NCBI RefSeq assembly: GCF_011440395.1 | Contig: NZ_JAAOIX010000005.1 | Coordinates: 186,001-250,000 of the forward strand | DNA length: 64,000 bases | Direction: 5' to 3' | DNA from: Pseudomaricurvus alcaniphilus | GTDB taxonomy: Bacteria > Pseudomonadota > Gammaproteobacteria > Pseudomonadales > Cellvibrionaceae | Part shown: positions 51,890 to 62,237 of the stretch, one piece after another | How positions within the stretch are numbered: the stretch's first letter is position 1 | How the letters are laid out: the number at the start of each line of letters is the position of its first letter | Program-made: the position numbers and the translations under genes | The notes under the pieces: generated by a model | The model's database searches: none | The model's input: the letters and a program-made list of their open reading frames with translations, nothing else | What the model was told of the DNA's origin: nothing

Positions 51890-53235
51890 GCAATCACCTC
51901 GCGCACGGCTTGCTCAAACTGGCGACCGCGATCCTCGAAACCCTTGAACATATCAAAGCTGGCGCAGGCCGGGGAGAGCAACACCCGGTCGCCGGACTCG
52001 GCCTGCTGGCCGGCCAATTGCACCGCCGCAGCCATGGAGTCGGCGCGCAGCACTGGCAGCAGCGGTTCGAACACACGGGCGATCTTGTCGCCGTCGGCGC
52101 CGATCACCACCACGGCGCGCAGTCCGGCAGCGGCCGCCTGTAACGGGCTGAAATCAGCGCCCTTGCCCACGCCGCCGGCAATAAGAACGATTTTCCCGGC
52201 CTCCGGCTGCAGGCCATTGAGGGCCGCCAGGGTGGCGCCGACATTGGTGCCTTTGGAATCGTTGTACCAGGCGACCCCCTCGTGCTCCGCCACCCACTGG
52301 CAGCGATGGGGCAAGCCGGCAAAGGTTTCCAGGGTACTGAGCATGGCGGCCATGGGCAGGCCCGCAGCGTAGCCGATGGCCAGCGCCGCCAGGGCGTTGG
52401 CCAGGTTGTGACGGCCGGCAAGTCGCACCCGGCGAGCGGCAATCAGCGGCTTGAACTCAAACGCCAGATACTCTTCGTCGCGGTCGCGAACCAGGCCAAA
52501 GCCGTGTCGATCCGGCGGGTTCAAGCCGAAACTGAAATATTTCACCCCCCCTGCCTGGGGCGGTGCGGTCAACGGGTCTTCCCGGTTGTAGACCGCGGCG
52601 CGGGCGCCGTAATAGACCCGCTGTTTGGCGCGATGGTAGTGCGCCAGCGAGTCGTAGCGGTCCATGTGGTCTTCACTGATATTGAGGATGCAAGCCACAT
52701 CGGCATTGAGGCGTTGCACCGTTTCCAGCTGGAAGCTGGACAGTTCCAGCACGTACAAATCGGTGCCGGCCTCCTGCAACAACTCCAGCACCGGCACCCC
52801 GAGGTTGCCGCCGACCGCCACCTGGCGCCCGCTGGCAACGGCCATTTCGCCCACCAGCGTGGTCACGGTGCTCTTGGCGTTGGAGCCGGTAATGGCAACC
52901 ACCGGGGCCTTGGCCTCGCGCAGGAACAGGTCGATATCGCCGATTACCGGGATACCGGCCTGCTCCGCCGCGCGCAGTGCCGGCGTCGCCGCTGGTACGC
53001 CGGGGCTGAGGATGATCTCGCTGGCGGCCATCAGGGTGTCAAGCTGCAACTCCCCGAGCTCGAAGTTGAGCTCGCCAAACTCCTGCTGGATCTCTGCCAG
53101 GGCCGGGGGCGCTGCGCGGGTATCGAGCCACACGAAAGCCTTGCCCCGGGCACGCAAATGACGCGCGACCGAGCGCCCGGTAACGCCCATACCGATAATC
53201 ACGATGATATTACTTTGTGCGATTATCCCGCTCAC
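51886..53235 (-). CDS. murD: UDP-N-acetylmuramoylalanine--D-glutamate ligase MurD
   Basis: A 449-residue Mur ligase that adds D-Glu. The N-terminal loop is VIIGMGVTGRSVARHL, the ATP loop GSNAKSTVTTLVGEMA (about 116) has Ala where other Mur ligases have Gly, a form I recall from other gammaproteobacterial MurD proteins, and WYNDSKGTNVGATLAAL is the DSKGTN signature. C-terminal LLSPACASFDMFKGFEDRG is typical. Confidence 0.98.
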   Translation of the reverse strand: MSGIIAQSNIIVIIGMGVTGRSVARHLRARGKAFVWLDTRAAPPALAEIQQEFGELNFELGELQLDTLMAASEIILSPGVPAATPALRAAEQAGIPVIGDIDLFLREAKAPVVAITGSNAKSTVTTLVGEMAVASGRQVAVGGNLGVPVLELLQEAGTDLYVLELSSFQLETVQRLNADVACILNISEDHMDRYDSLAHYHRAKQRVYYGARAAVYNREDPLTAPPQAGGVKYFSFGLNPPDRHGFGLVRDRDEEYLAFEFKPLIAARRVRLAGRHNLANALAALAIGYAAGLPMAAMLSTLETFAGLPHRCQWVAEHEGVAWYNDSKGTNVGATLAALNGLQPEAGKIVLIAGGVGKGADFSPLQAAAAGLRAVVVIGADGDKIARVFEPLLPVLRADSMAAAVQLAGQQAESGDRVLLSPACASFDMFKGFEDRGRQFEQAVREVIA

Positions 53236-53269
53236 TGCGCTGCCCTGCTCCCCAGAAAATCGATATTCA

Positions 53270-54352
53270 TTAGCGCAACTTCAACGTCGCTAAACCAAAC
53301 AACACCAGCATGACGGTGATAATCCAGAAACGGACTATCACCCGCGGCTCCGGCCAACCCTTGAGTTCAAAATGATGGTGCAGGGGCGCCATGCGGAAGA
53401 TGCGCCGGCCGGTCAATTTGAACGAGCCCACCTGCAGGATCACCGACACGGTTTCCATCACAAAAACCCCGCCCATAATAAAAAACACGATTTCATGGCG
53501 CACAATCACCGCAATCACACCCAGCGCCGCACCCAGCGCGAGCGCGCCGACATCGCCCATAAATACTTGCGCCGGGTAGGTGTTAAACCAGAGAAAGCCC
53601 AGCCCCGCCCCGCCCAGGGCGGCGCAAAATACAATCAGTTCGCCGGCGCCGGCGACATAGGGAATGTGCAGATAATCGGCGAATTCACTGTGGCCCACCA
53701 AATAGGCGATCATGCCCAGCGCACCACCTACCATCACCGAAGGCATAATCGCCAGGCCGTCGAGGCCGTCGGTGAGGTTGACCGCATTGCTGGAGCCAAC
53801 AATCACCAGGTAGGTGAGCAGGATGTAAAACGGGCCCATATCCAGGGCCACACTCTTAAAGAACGGCACAATCAACTGGGTCTCGGCCGGGCTGACCGAG
53901 GTGTAATACAGAAACAGCGCCGCGCCGAAGCCAGCCACCGACTGCCAAAAGTATTTCCAGCGCGCCGGCAGCCCCCGGGAGTTCGCCTCCACCACCTTGC
54001 GGTAGTCGTCGACCCAGCCCACCGCACCGAATATCGCGGTCACCACCAGCACCACCCACACATAGCGATTGGACAGGTCCGACCAAAGCAGGGCGCTGAT
54101 AAATATCGCCGCCAGGATCAGGGTGCCGCCCATGGTCGGCGTACCCGATTTGCTCAGGTGTGACTGCGGCCCATCGTCGCGTACCGACTGGCCGATTTGC
54201 AGGTAGTTGAGGCGGCGAATCATCCACGGCCCCAGCACCAGTGAAATCGCCAGCGCGGTCAGTACCCCGAGAATGCCGCGCAAGGTCAGGTACTTGAATA
54301 CCGCGAACAGCGACATATATTGCTGCAGATATTCCGCTAGCCACAAAAGCAT
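53270..54352 (-). CDS. mraY: Phospho-MurNAc-pentapeptide transferase MraY
   Basis: A 360-residue integral membrane enzyme that joins phospho-MurNAc-pentapeptide to undecaprenyl phosphate, making lipid I. Ten helices are expected. Visible are [16 protein letters not shown], the catalytic [34 protein letters not shown] and [15 protein letters not shown]. Its start shares one base with the murF stop (TAATG). Confidence 0.98.
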   Translation of the reverse strand: MLLWLAEYLQQYMSLFAVFKYLTLRGILGVLTALAISLVLGPWMIRRLNYLQIGQSVRDDGPQSHLSKSGTPTMGGTLILAAIFISALLWSDLSNRYVWVVLVVTAIFGAVGWVDDYRKVVEANSRGLPARWKYFWQSVAGFGAALFLYYTSVSPAETQLIVPFFKSVALDMGPFYILLTYLVIVGSSNAVNLTDGLDGLAIMPSVMVGGALGMIAYLVGHSEFADYLHIPYVAGAGELIVFCAALGGAGLGFLWFNTYPAQVFMGDVGALALGAALGVIAVIVRHEIVFFIMGGVFVMETVSVILQVGSFKLTGRRIFRMAPLHHHFELKGWPEPRVIVRFWIITVMLVLFGLATLKLR

Positions 54353-55767
54353 TATTGATGCTCTCCACTTGGGGCGATCGCCTGCACAACGCCTTCCATT
54401 CGCGCGCTTCTGGACCCCTTCACCAACACCACACTGTTATTGGTTAACTGCTGTTTGATAAATTCAATCAACGTTTCCCGCGTTGAAAAATGAGTGGCTG
54501 TCTGCCCGCTGCCGGCGAGAGCCTTGAAGCCCTCCCCGATAAAACTGCTGTTGTCTCCCAGGGTTGCCAGGCGCGGCAAACCCAGCGTCTGTATATCCGC
54601 GCCGAGGGCCGCCAGGGTGGCCTCAGCGTTATCACCCAGCTCCGCCAGGTCGCCCAGCACCAGCAGGGTATCGCGGTCGGCGCGCTGGAAATCCTGCAGC
54701 AGGGTTGCCGCCGCCATCACTGAACCCGGATTGGCGTTGTAGCTGTCGTCGATCAACAGGGCGCCGTGCAAGCCGCGCCGCGGGTACATGCGGCCCGGTA
54801 CTGCTGCGACGGACTGCAGTCCCGCCACGATCGCCTCCAGCGACAGCCCCAGCGCCAGGCTGCAAGCACTTACCGCCAGGGCATTGGCGACGTTCTGCCG
54901 GCCCAGTACCGGCAGGGTCACCGCCGCGCTGCCAGCGGCGGTATTGAGCTGAAACTGGTAGCACCCGCTGTCCAACAAGCGAATATCGGTGGCGCTGACA
55001 TCGGCGGAGGCATCGCGCATGGAGTAACTCAGGCGGCGAATATCCGGACGCTGCTCCTGCAGCTCTCTGATCCAGCCGCCGGCCTGGGGCACATCGATAT
55101 TGAGCACGGCAACGCCGCCGCGCTGCAGGTGCAAATAAATACTGGATTTCTCCCGCGCCACGCCCGCCAGTGAACCAAAGCCCTGCATGTGGGCCGCCAT
55201 CACGTTGGTGACCAGGGCGACAGTGGGCCGCGCCAGGGCCGCCAGGTAAGCGATCTCACCAGGGCCACTGGCTCCCATCTCAATCACTGCGTAGTCGATG
55301 CCGGCGCTCATGGCCAACAGGGTTTTCGGGACCCCGATATGATTGTTGAGGTTGCCGGCGGTCACATGCACCCGACCACAGCCCGACAATACCTTGGCCA
55401 ACATTTCCTTGGTGGTGGTCTTGCCACTGCTGCCGGTGAGTGCCACCAGCGGGCCGGCGTAAAAATCCCGGTTCAGGGCGGCAATTTGCCCCAGCGCCCG
55501 GGTGGTGTCAGCCACCACCACTTGCGGGCAGCGAATGCTGCTGTCCCGCGCTTCCACCACCAGGCCGCAGGCGCCAGCAGCAACCACCTGCGGGAGATAG
55601 TCGTGAGCGTCAAAGCGCTCGCCTTTCAGCGCCACAAACAGATCCCCGGCCTGCAAGTTGCGGCTGTCGGTATTGACGCGGGTAAAGCTGACCTTGTCCG
55701 GGCGACTGCCGTAGATATGGGCCTGCAAGGGGGCCGCCAATTCGGCCAGGCTAATGGGCTTAATCAT
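54352..55767 (-). CDS. murF: UDP-MurNAc-tripeptide--D-Ala-D-Ala ligase MurF
   Basis: A 471-residue Mur ligase that adds the D-Ala-D-Ala made by DdlB. It starts [16 protein letters not shown], has the ATP loop [13 protein letters not shown] (about 109), [14 protein letters not shown] and [18 protein letters not shown]. The start at 55767 overlaps the murE stop by 8 nt; the open frame to 56043 lies inside murE. Confidence 0.98.
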   Translation of the reverse strand: MIKPISLAELAAPLQAHIYGSRPDKVSFTRVNTDSRNLQAGDLFVALKGERFDAHDYLPQVVAAGACGLVVEARDSSIRCPQVVVADTTRALGQIAALNRDFYAGPLVALTGSSGKTTTKEMLAKVLSGCGRVHVTAGNLNNHIGVPKTLLAMSAGIDYAVIEMGASGPGEIAYLAALARPTVALVTNVMAAHMQGFGSLAGVAREKSSIYLHLQRGGVAVLNIDVPQAGGWIRELQEQRPDIRRLSYSMRDASADVSATDIRLLDSGCYQFQLNTAAGSAAVTLPVLGRQNVANALAVSACSLALGLSLEAIVAGLQSVAAVPGRMYPRRGLHGALLIDDSYNANPGSVMAAATLLQDFQRADRDTLLVLGDLAELGDNAEATLAALGADIQTLGLPRLATLGDNSSFIGEGFKALAGSGQTATHFSTRETLIEFIKQQLTNNSVVLVKGSRSARMEGVVQAIAPSGEHQ

Positions 55768-57334
55768 CGTGCCCCCCGGACAATCGCGTTGTCGCCGGCC
55801 GGACCTGCAGGGCCAGTCTCGCCACCGCCGAATCGCTGAACGGCAGGCGTCTGGAGCCGACCAACTGGTAGGCCTCGTGCCCCTTGCCAGCCAGCAGCAC
55901 ACAATCCCCGGCCGCGGCCTGCTCCACCGCGAAACGAATGGCGGTTTCGCGATCCTCGATCCGGTGCACCGCTTGCGGGCGCTGGAAACCGCTGACGATG
56001 TCATCGATGATGGTGGTAGGGTTTTCGCTGCGCGGGTTGTCACTGGTAACCACCACGTAATCCGCCAGGGCTTCGGCCACCTGGGCCATCAGCGGTCGCT
56101 TGCCCTTGTCGCGGTCGCCGCCGCAACCAAACACACACCAGACATTGCCCTTGATGTGCTGGCGCACGGCGCTCAGTACCGATTGCAGGGCATCGGCCGT
56201 ATGGGCGTAATCGATTAACACGGTGATATCAGTTGCCACGCCCACCGACTCGAGGCGCCCCGGCACCGGGCGAATCGAATTGAGCCGCTTCACCAGTTCC
56301 GCCACCGGGTAACCGAGGGCGTAGCCGGCGGCTAAAACCGCCAGCAGGTTGCGCAGGTTAAACTCGCCCCAGATCGGTACCGCGAGGGCAAATTCGCCCT
56401 GCGGACTGAGCAACCTGGCCTCGGTACCACTGGCGTGGTAGCGAATCTTGCGGGCGCTGAAATCGGCCCTTTCGCGCTCGATCGAATAGCTGATGGTGGT
56501 GACATTGGCACCGGTCTGCTGGAGGAAATCCGGGGCGTAGGGATCGTCCAGGTTAATCACCGCCGCTTTCAGCGAGCTGAACTTCATCAGCCTCGCCTTG
56601 GCCGCCACATAGTTGGCCAGGCTGCCGTGATAATCCAGGTGGTCGCGCCCAATATTGGTAAATACCGCCGCGTCGAAGTCCACCGCCGCGACCCGGTCCT
56701 GGTCGAGACTGTGAGAGGACACCTCTGCCACCACCGTGTTGGCGCCCGCGGCCAGCAGTTCCGCCAAAATCGCCTGCACGCTGACAGCGTCCGGCGTGGT
56801 CAAGCCGGTGTCCGCCAGGCGATCGCCCACCAGCCCATAACCAAGTGTGCCAATGGTGGCCGCCTTGACGGCCGCCGCGGAGCGGGACTTGCGCTCGCGG
56901 CGGGGCCGCGCCGCCAGCGCCATACCGTTCAACAGCTGCGCCAACCACTGGCAACAGGTGGTTTTACCGTTGGTGCCCGTGATGCCGATCAAATCCATCC
57001 GGGCCGACGGCCGACCGAACCAGAGGGCAGCAATTTCGCTGATCTGGCGGCGCAGTTGCGGCACCCTGACCACAGGCAGGGCACCACAGTCGTCAATGAT
57101 AAAATCGCTGCCCTCGGCGATGATCAGCGCGGCGCCATTGGTGGTTGCCGAGGCGATAAAAGACGCGCCATCGCGACTGCTGCCGGTGACCGCAATAAAG
57201 GTATCGCCGGGGGTTACTTCGCGGCTATCCAGCCGCAGTGGCCCCACTGGCAAACTGGCGTACTTGCCCAGCTCGCGGGTCGGGAAGAGCTGGGCGAGGG
57301 TGATTGCATTTTTTCCAGCGAACTCAGGCATCAC
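55760..57334 (-). CDS. murE: UDP-MurNAc-L-Ala-D-Glu--meso-DAP ligase MurE
   Basis: A 524-residue Mur ligase adding meso-diaminopimelate. The ATP loop is GITGTNGKTTCCQWLA (about 115), EVSSHSLDQDRV follows, and the substrate-specific motif TSDNPRSENP shows DAP rather than Lys specificity. An extra Arg/Ala-rich stretch (AARPRRERKSRSAAA, about 137-151) sits after the ATP-binding helix and makes the protein a little longer than E. coli MurE. It overlaps ftsI by 4 nt. Confidence 0.98.
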   Translation of the reverse strand: MMPEFAGKNAITLAQLFPTRELGKYASLPVGPLRLDSREVTPGDTFIAVTGSSRDGASFIASATTNGAALIIAEGSDFIIDDCGALPVVRVPQLRRQISEIAALWFGRPSARMDLIGITGTNGKTTCCQWLAQLLNGMALAARPRRERKSRSAAAVKAATIGTLGYGLVGDRLADTGLTTPDAVSVQAILAELLAAGANTVVAEVSSHSLDQDRVAAVDFDAAVFTNIGRDHLDYHGSLANYVAAKARLMKFSSLKAAVINLDDPYAPDFLQQTGANVTTISYSIERERADFSARKIRYHASGTEARLLSPQGEFALAVPIWGEFNLRNLLAVLAAGYALGYPVAELVKRLNSIRPVPGRLESVGVATDITVLIDYAHTADALQSVLSAVRQHIKGNVWCVFGCGGDRDKGKRPLMAQVAEALADYVVVTSDNPRSENPTTIIDDIVSGFQRPQAVHRIEDRETAIRFAVEQAAAGDCVLLAGKGHEAYQLVGSRRLPFSDSAVARLALQVRPATTRLSGGHDD

Positions 57335-59088
57335 GATAACGGACCCCGCTGTGCAGGTTTAACGGCTTTTGCCAGGGCGGCTTTTTCCGCGGTGGCCGCT
57401 GGCGGCACATGCATCAGGCGCAGCGCTCCTTCAGCCACCTTGGCGAACACCGGCGCCGCCACGTCCCCACCAAAATACTTGCCTGATCCCGGCTCTTCAA
57501 TCACCACCACCACCGCGACTCGCGGGTCACTGGCCGGAGCCATACCGGCGAATACGGCGCGGTAGCTGTCGGCTGCGTAGCTGCCATTGCTGACCCGGTG
57601 CACAGTGCCGGTTTTACCCGCCGCCGGGTAAGCCTCGATCTGGGCACGCTTGGCGGTGCCATCTGCCTGCAAAACAGTTTTCAGCATATCGATCACCTGG
57701 CTGGCCACTTTACTGTCCACCACCCGCTGCCCGGCCGGCTGTTCACTCTGGTGCACCAGGCTCACGGATTTTTTAATCCCCCGGTTGGCCACCACCGCGT
57801 AGGCCTGGGCCAGCTGCAACGGAGTGACACTCATGCCGTAGCCAAAGGCGAAATTGGCGCGCTCGATGCGGGACCAGCGCTGGCGATTGGGCAGCAGGCC
57901 CACACTTTCGCCAGGGAAGCCGATGGCGGTGCCCTGCCCCAGCCCGAGACGCAGAAACATCTCCCGAATCTGCTCGTGCGGCAGATCCAGCGCCACTTTA
58001 CTGATGCCCACCTGGGACGACTTGGTGATCACCCGGGTCAGGTCGATAACCCCGTAATTAATCGGGTCCACCAGGGTCTTGCGGTCCAGGTGGATCCAGC
58101 CGGGATTGGTATCGATGATGGTATGCGGGTGATAGCGGCCAGTTTCCAGTGCTGCCATGATGGTCAGCGGCTTCATGGTCGAACCGGGCTCAATCTGGTC
58201 GGTCACGGCCCGATTGCGCAGTGCCGCCAACTTGACGTCGCTGCGGTTGTTGGGGTTGTAGGAGGGCTGGTTCACCATCGCCAGGATTTCACCGCTGCGC
58301 GTGTCCAGCATCACCAGGCTGCCGGAGCGGGCCCGGTGCTCGGTCACTGCCTGCTTGAGTTCCTTGTAGGCCAGGTACTGCATGCGCAGATCGATACTGA
58401 GCTGCACATCGCGGCCGGACACCGGCGCCCGGACCAGCCCGTCGTCCTTGATGATCCTGCCCTTGCGGTCCTTCAGTACCCGCTTCGAGCCCGGCTGCCC
58501 CACCAGCCACTGGTCAAAGGCCAGCTCCACCCCTTCGCGACCCAACTCGTCGATATCGGTAAAGCCCACCACGTGGGCGGCCACTTCACCGGCGGGATAA
58601 AAGCGCTGGTACTCGGTGCGACCATAGACGCCCTCCCAGCCGTTCGCCAGGATCAGCTCCGCGTCCTGGGGCGCCAGGTTGCGACGCAGATAGACAAACT
58701 CCTTCTCGGCGTAGCGCTGTAATTTTTTCCGCAGGTCGACTTCTCGCAAGCCCAGCGCCTTGGCCAGGGCACCGGTGTAGGGGCTCTCGGCGGAAAACTC
58801 GGCGGGATTGGCCCACAGCGAGATCACCGGGGTGCTGACCGCTAACGGCTCGCCATTGCGATCGGTGATCACTCCGCGGTGGGCCGGAATGATCTCTTCG
58901 CGCACACTGCGGGCATTGCCCTGGGATTGCAGGAACTCGAAGCCGCGGTCTTCGCCCGGCACCACCTGCAACAGGGCGACATGCCAAAGCAGTGCGGCAG
59001 CCAGCAGCACCAATAGCAAAACCGCCAGCGAGAAGCGCCAGCGGGCTATTGTCAATCCAGGTTGCGGGTGGCGGCGAACTGCACTCAT
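57331..59088 (-). CDS. ftsI: Penicillin-binding protein 3, FtsI (septal transpeptidase)
   Basis: A 585-residue class B PBP. A helix near 20-42 is followed by the pedestal domain and the transpeptidase domain. The SxxK motif is STMK (about 302) and the KTG box is GKTGTVHR (about 490). The SxN motif reads KSSQVG, so Gln replaces the Asn usually present. It is coupled to ftsL and murE by ATGA overlaps. It works with FtsW to make septal wall and is the target of beta-lactams such as aztreonam. Confidence 0.97.
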   Translation of the reverse strand: MSAVRRHPQPGLTIARWRFSLAVLLLVLLAAALLWHVALLQVVPGEDRGFEFLQSQGNARSVREEIIPAHRGVITDRNGEPLAVSTPVISLWANPAEFSAESPYTGALAKALGLREVDLRKKLQRYAEKEFVYLRRNLAPQDAELILANGWEGVYGRTEYQRFYPAGEVAAHVVGFTDIDELGREGVELAFDQWLVGQPGSKRVLKDRKGRIIKDDGLVRAPVSGRDVQLSIDLRMQYLAYKELKQAVTEHRARSGSLVMLDTRSGEILAMVNQPSYNPNNRSDVKLAALRNRAVTDQIEPGSTMKPLTIMAALETGRYHPHTIIDTNPGWIHLDRKTLVDPINYGVIDLTRVITKSSQVGISKVALDLPHEQIREMFLRLGLGQGTAIGFPGESVGLLPNRQRWSRIERANFAFGYGMSVTPLQLAQAYAVVANRGIKKSVSLVHQSEQPAGQRVVDSKVASQVIDMLKTVLQADGTAKRAQIEAYPAAGKTGTVHRVSNGSYAADSYRAVFAGMAPASDPRVAVVVVIEEPGSGKYFGGDVAAPVFAKVAEGALRLMHVPPAATAEKAALAKAVKPAQRGPLS

Positions 59089-59369
59089 GGGGTCACCACG
59101 ATCAGCTGCTCACCTTGCGGCAATACCATATTCAGTTTCTCAGTTGCTTCCTTTTCAATACGCCCCAGCGAGGCCCAGGCGCTTTGCTCCAGCAGGTACT
59201 GTCCCCACTGCACATGCAAAGCCGCGGCCTCGCGCTTTTTCACTTCCAGCAAATTCAATTGTGTTCTGGCCTCGTGCGTGGTGCGCACTACCAGCAGCGC
59301 GCTGATAATCACCAGCAGCCACAAGAGCCCGGTTAACAGTGGCAATTTTGGAGTTTCGCCTGCTCGCAT
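59085..59369 (-). CDS. ftsL: Cell division protein FtsL
   Basis: A 94-residue bitopic membrane protein: helix at about 10-28 (LLTGLLWLLVIISALLVV) and a periplasmic coiled coil with heptad Leu/Ala spacing (TQLNLLEVKKREAAALHVQW) that pairs with FtsB. It stabilises the FtsQBL complex and activates FtsWI. The conserved ftsL position between rsmH and ftsI supports the call. Confidence 0.9.
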   Translation of the reverse strand: MRAGETPKLPLLTGLLWLLVIISALLVVRTTHEARTQLNLLEVKKREAAALHVQWGQYLLEQSAWASLGRIEKEATEKLNMVLPQGEQLIVVTP

Positions 59370-59387
59370 AACCTCGCCTGTTAGCCG

Positions 59388-60317
59388 TTATTGTATTTTT
59401 TCGGCGACGCGCATAATCGCGCTTCTCGCCCTGACATTCATTTGCACTTCCGCCGCGCTGGCTTTTATGGCCTTGCCCAGTGACTTCATCCGGCGGTTCA
59501 TTTGCGACTCCATCAGCGGCAGGCCCGCAGGCACTTTGGCGCCCCGCTCCTGATCGCGAATAAAGCGTTTCACCAACCGGTCTTCCAACGAGTGAAAGCT
59601 GATCACCACCAAACGGCCGCCCGGCTTCAATACCTCCAGCGCCTGGTCGAGAAAATCTTCCAGGTCACCCAGCTCGTTGTTTACCTTGATGCGAATCGCC
59701 TGGAACGCACGGGTCGCCGGATGCTTGCCCTTCTCCCAGGCGGGGTTGGCCTCAGCCACCAGGTTGGCCAGCTGCACCGTGCGCAGGATCGGCGCGACCT
59801 GCCTGGCCGCCACAATGGCCCGCGCCATGCGGCGCGCAAAGCGCTCCTCTCCATAGGCTTTCAGGACGTGCACAATTTCATCTTCGCCGGCGCTGTTGAC
59901 CCAGTCGGCAGCACTCATGCCAGCGGAGCAGTCCATGCGCATATCCAGTGGGCCGTCGTTCAGAAAGCTGAAGCCGCGCTCGGACTCATCCAACTGCGGC
60001 GATGACACCCCCAAATCCACCAGTATCCCGTCCACGGCGCCGGCCTGGCCACTGGCCTCCAGCATTACCTGCAGCTCGGCAAACGAGCCGTGGCGAATGC
60101 TGAAGCGCGGGTCCAGCGCCGCCAGCTCTGCGCCCGCCGTAATGGCGCGCGGGTCCTTGTCTATGGCCAGCAGCTGGCCCTCGGGCGACAGATGCTCCAG
60201 AATGTGGCGACTGTGCCCGCCCCGGCCAAAGGTCCCGTCCACGTACAAGCCCGAGGTATTCGATACCAAGGCGGTCACGGCCTCCTTCAGGAGGACTGTT
60301 GCATGCTCATTTGACAT
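59388..60317 (-). CDS. rsmH: 16S rRNA (cytosine1402-N4)-methyltransferase RsmH
   Basis: A 309-residue SAM-dependent methyltransferase for C1402 in the ribosomal P site. The SAM loop is [17 protein letters not shown] (about 27-43). [32 protein letters not shown] and [15 protein letters not shown] are family motifs. It lies between mraZ and ftsL, 9 bp after mraZ. Confidence 0.98.
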   Translation of the reverse strand: MSNEHATVLLKEAVTALVSNTSGLYVDGTFGRGGHSRHILEHLSPEGQLLAIDKDPRAITAGAELAALDPRFSIRHGSFAELQVMLEASGQAGAVDGILVDLGVSSPQLDESERGFSFLNDGPLDMRMDCSAGMSAADWVNSAGEDEIVHVLKAYGEERFARRMARAIVAARQVAPILRTVQLANLVAEANPAWEKGKHPATRAFQAIRIKVNNELGDLEDFLDQALEVLKPGGRLVVISFHSLEDRLVKRFIRDQERGAKVPAGLPLMESQMNRRMKSLGKAIKASAAEVQMNVRARSAIMRVAEKIQ

Positions 60318-60326
60318 GGACGCAAC

Positions 60327-60782
60327 CTACAGTGTGAGGGAAAGCATTTCCGCCGGGACTTCTTCATCCTCCCCGACGTCATCCAGCCAAAGCTGCCAGC
60401 GCTCTTCCGCCCACAGCTCCAACTTATTGCCCTGGCCAACCAGCATTAGCTTTTTATCCAGGCCAGCGTATGTGCGCAGCGTGGGTGGTAACAGCACCCG
60501 ACCATTGCCATCCAGCTCCAGTGAGGTGGCGTGACCAATCAACAGCCGCTTGGTACGACGGGCAAGCTTATTAAAGGTGGGTAACTCTTCTAATTTGCGC
60601 TGTATTTCACCCCATTGGCTCTCCGGGTAGACCCAGAGGCAGCGCTCCGCCACATCGGCTTCGGGGTTCGCGGTGACAACAATGCGCCCCTCGCACTCTT
60701 CCATCAGCAATTCGCGGACGCGCGTCGGCACCGCTATACGCCCTTTGGCGTCCATGCTGATAGAATGACTGCCCGAATACAC
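60327..60782 (-). CDS. mraZ: Transcriptional regulator MraZ
   Basis: A 151-residue ring-forming DNA-binding protein with two AbrB-like halves ([20 protein letters not shown] and [20 protein letters not shown]). It represses its own promoter and so tunes the whole division and cell-wall cluster. It starts with GTG at 60782, with GGGGTGG about 6 nt upstream. Four 10-bp boxes sit directly upstream. Confidence 0.97.
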   Translation of the reverse strand: MYSGSHSISMDAKGRIAVPTRVRELLMEECEGRIVVTANPEADVAERCLWVYPESQWGEIQRKLEELPTFNKLARRTKRLLIGHATSLELDGNGRVLLPPTLRTYAGLDKKLMLVGQGNKLELWAEERWQLWLDDVGEDEEVPAEMLSLTL

Positions 60783-60801
60783 TTATTTCCACCCCAAGAG
60801 G

Positions 60802-60841
60802 AATTACCCACAAAAACACACAAAAATACACTTTTTACCAC
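60802..60841 (-). promoter_or_regulatory. MraZ boxes, four tandem 10-bp repeats
   Basis: On the minus strand the units GTGGTAAAAA, GTGTATTTTT, GTGTGTTTTT and GTGGGTAATT follow without gap. The spacing of GTG(G/T) by exactly 10 bp matches the one-turn repeats MraZ binds in other bacteria. They cover roughly +1 to +40 of the transcript, so binding should block transcription of the cluster. Confidence 0.85.
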
Positions 60842-60848
60842 AACTGCC

Positions 60849-60876
60849 ACTATAAGAGTCGCGGCCGCAAAGTCAA
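60849..60876 (-). promoter_or_regulatory. Sigma-70 promoter of the division cluster (Pmra)
   Basis: On the minus strand TTGACT, a 16-bp spacer and TATAGT lie just upstream of the MraZ boxes. This is close to the consensus and would start transcription near 60842, some 60 nt before the mraZ start. Confidence 0.8.
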
Positions 60877-61441
60877 GGAAATAGGCGGCTAAAAGGCGTT
60901 ATCTGGCGGGTAACTGCGGCGAAGTTGCCAGCCCACGCCCGCAACTAAAACACCAAAAAAAGAAAAAGAAGATAAATTACAAGACGATAAGAGAGACACT
61001 TAAAGTATTACATTAAGTGCAGGGGATTTACTGGATACTGGGGGATTAACCGGAAGCCTGGCCACTGGAAAATGGCAGAAACTGGCTGGAAAAAGCACTA
61101 ACTCTAAACCTGGCAACAGCGTAACACCACTCGCTACTGTATGTCCATACAGCTCGCACAATTACCAAGACTCATGACATAAGCCACCGGAACCGGTATT
61201 GCGTTGTCATGGCCACTACTGTGGTCGTTACTGCAGACATTACCTGTGGCTTTCGACGCCAGCGGCGCCTATCTTGCCGCAACCGGGCTGTTTATTGCAA
61301 CAGCCGTGTGATGGGAATAGCCTCGTGATGGGAACAGCCTTGTTATTGCCGCAGCCATGAACTGGGGGTAATGCCCACAACAGTGCGCCCCAGGCAGAAA
61401 CCTTCCGTCAAGGCGGCGCCCGTCCAGAAACGCCGTTTCTT
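60877..61441. other. Non-coding gap upstream of mraZ
   Basis: Sequence from 60.9 to 61.44 kb shows no gene. A purine-rich run lies near 60957-60972 and an inverted repeat CACTTAA/TTAAGTG near 61000-61019. Together with the REP copies below it separates mraZ from rnpB. Confidence 0.45.
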
Positions 61442-61467
61442 GTCATACCCGCGCAGGCGGGGATCCA
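61442..61467 (+). repeat. REP-like palindrome, copy 2
   Basis: GTCATACCCGCGCAGGCGGG followed by GATCCA. Same core as the copy at 17085; the palindromic GCGCAGGC centre can fold. Confidence 0.75.
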
Positions 61468-61502
61468 CTGCACGTTTCCGACCTGATTGGCCTCTTTGAC
61501 AA

Positions 61503-61529
61503 GTCATCCCCGCGCAGGCGGGGATCCAC
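61503..61529 (+). repeat. REP-like palindrome, copy 3
   Basis: GTCATCCCCGCGCAGGCGGG followed by GATCCAC, same orientation as copy 2 and 61 bp further on. A weaker inverted relative (CGCTACGCGGGAATGAC) lies at 61570-61586, so this looks like a small REP cluster. Confidence 0.75.
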
Positions 61530-61754
61530 TAATCCTTTGAAACCTAAAGCTTTCTTGGCAGCGGGCCGTCGCTACGCGGGAATGACGGTAGTTGATAATA
61601 CACCGTTTGGGCATGACACCAGGCTAACCCGAAACTTGACTAGAGCGGTATGAGTTGCAGTAGTTGCAGCGCGCAACATGCAGGTGGCTAAACTGCCCCT
61701 GTACGGAGGAGGGAATGCCCCCGCCCCCGTATCGCGGGGGCTGGAAACATAATT

Positions 61755-62115
<361 letters not shown>

Positions 62116-62124
62116 GGCGGCAAG

Positions 62125-62151
62125 ACTATAGACCCGGCCTGCAAACCGCAA
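62125..62151 (-). promoter_or_regulatory. Likely rnpB promoter
   Basis: On the minus strand TATAGT (62125-62130) lies 9 nt before the P1 start, with TTGCGG (62146-62151) 15 bp further up as a weak -35. The spacing is short, so only the -10 is well supported. Confidence 0.5.
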
Positions 62152-62170
62152 GGGTTATTGTCAATAACCC
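62152..62170. terminator. Perfect palindrome between the TonB receptor gene and rnpB
   Basis: GGGTTATTGTCAATAACCC has 9-bp arms around one central base. It lies 67 nt past the receptor stop and just upstream of the rnpB -35. It could be the hairpin of a terminator, although the following T-run is weak, or an operator for a dimeric regulator. Confidence 0.4.
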
Positions 62171-62237
62171 CAAGCGCCAGCATCAACCCCACAAGGAGTG
62201 CCGCTGGCGCCGGGCTAAAGGCCGAAGCCTGACCGGT

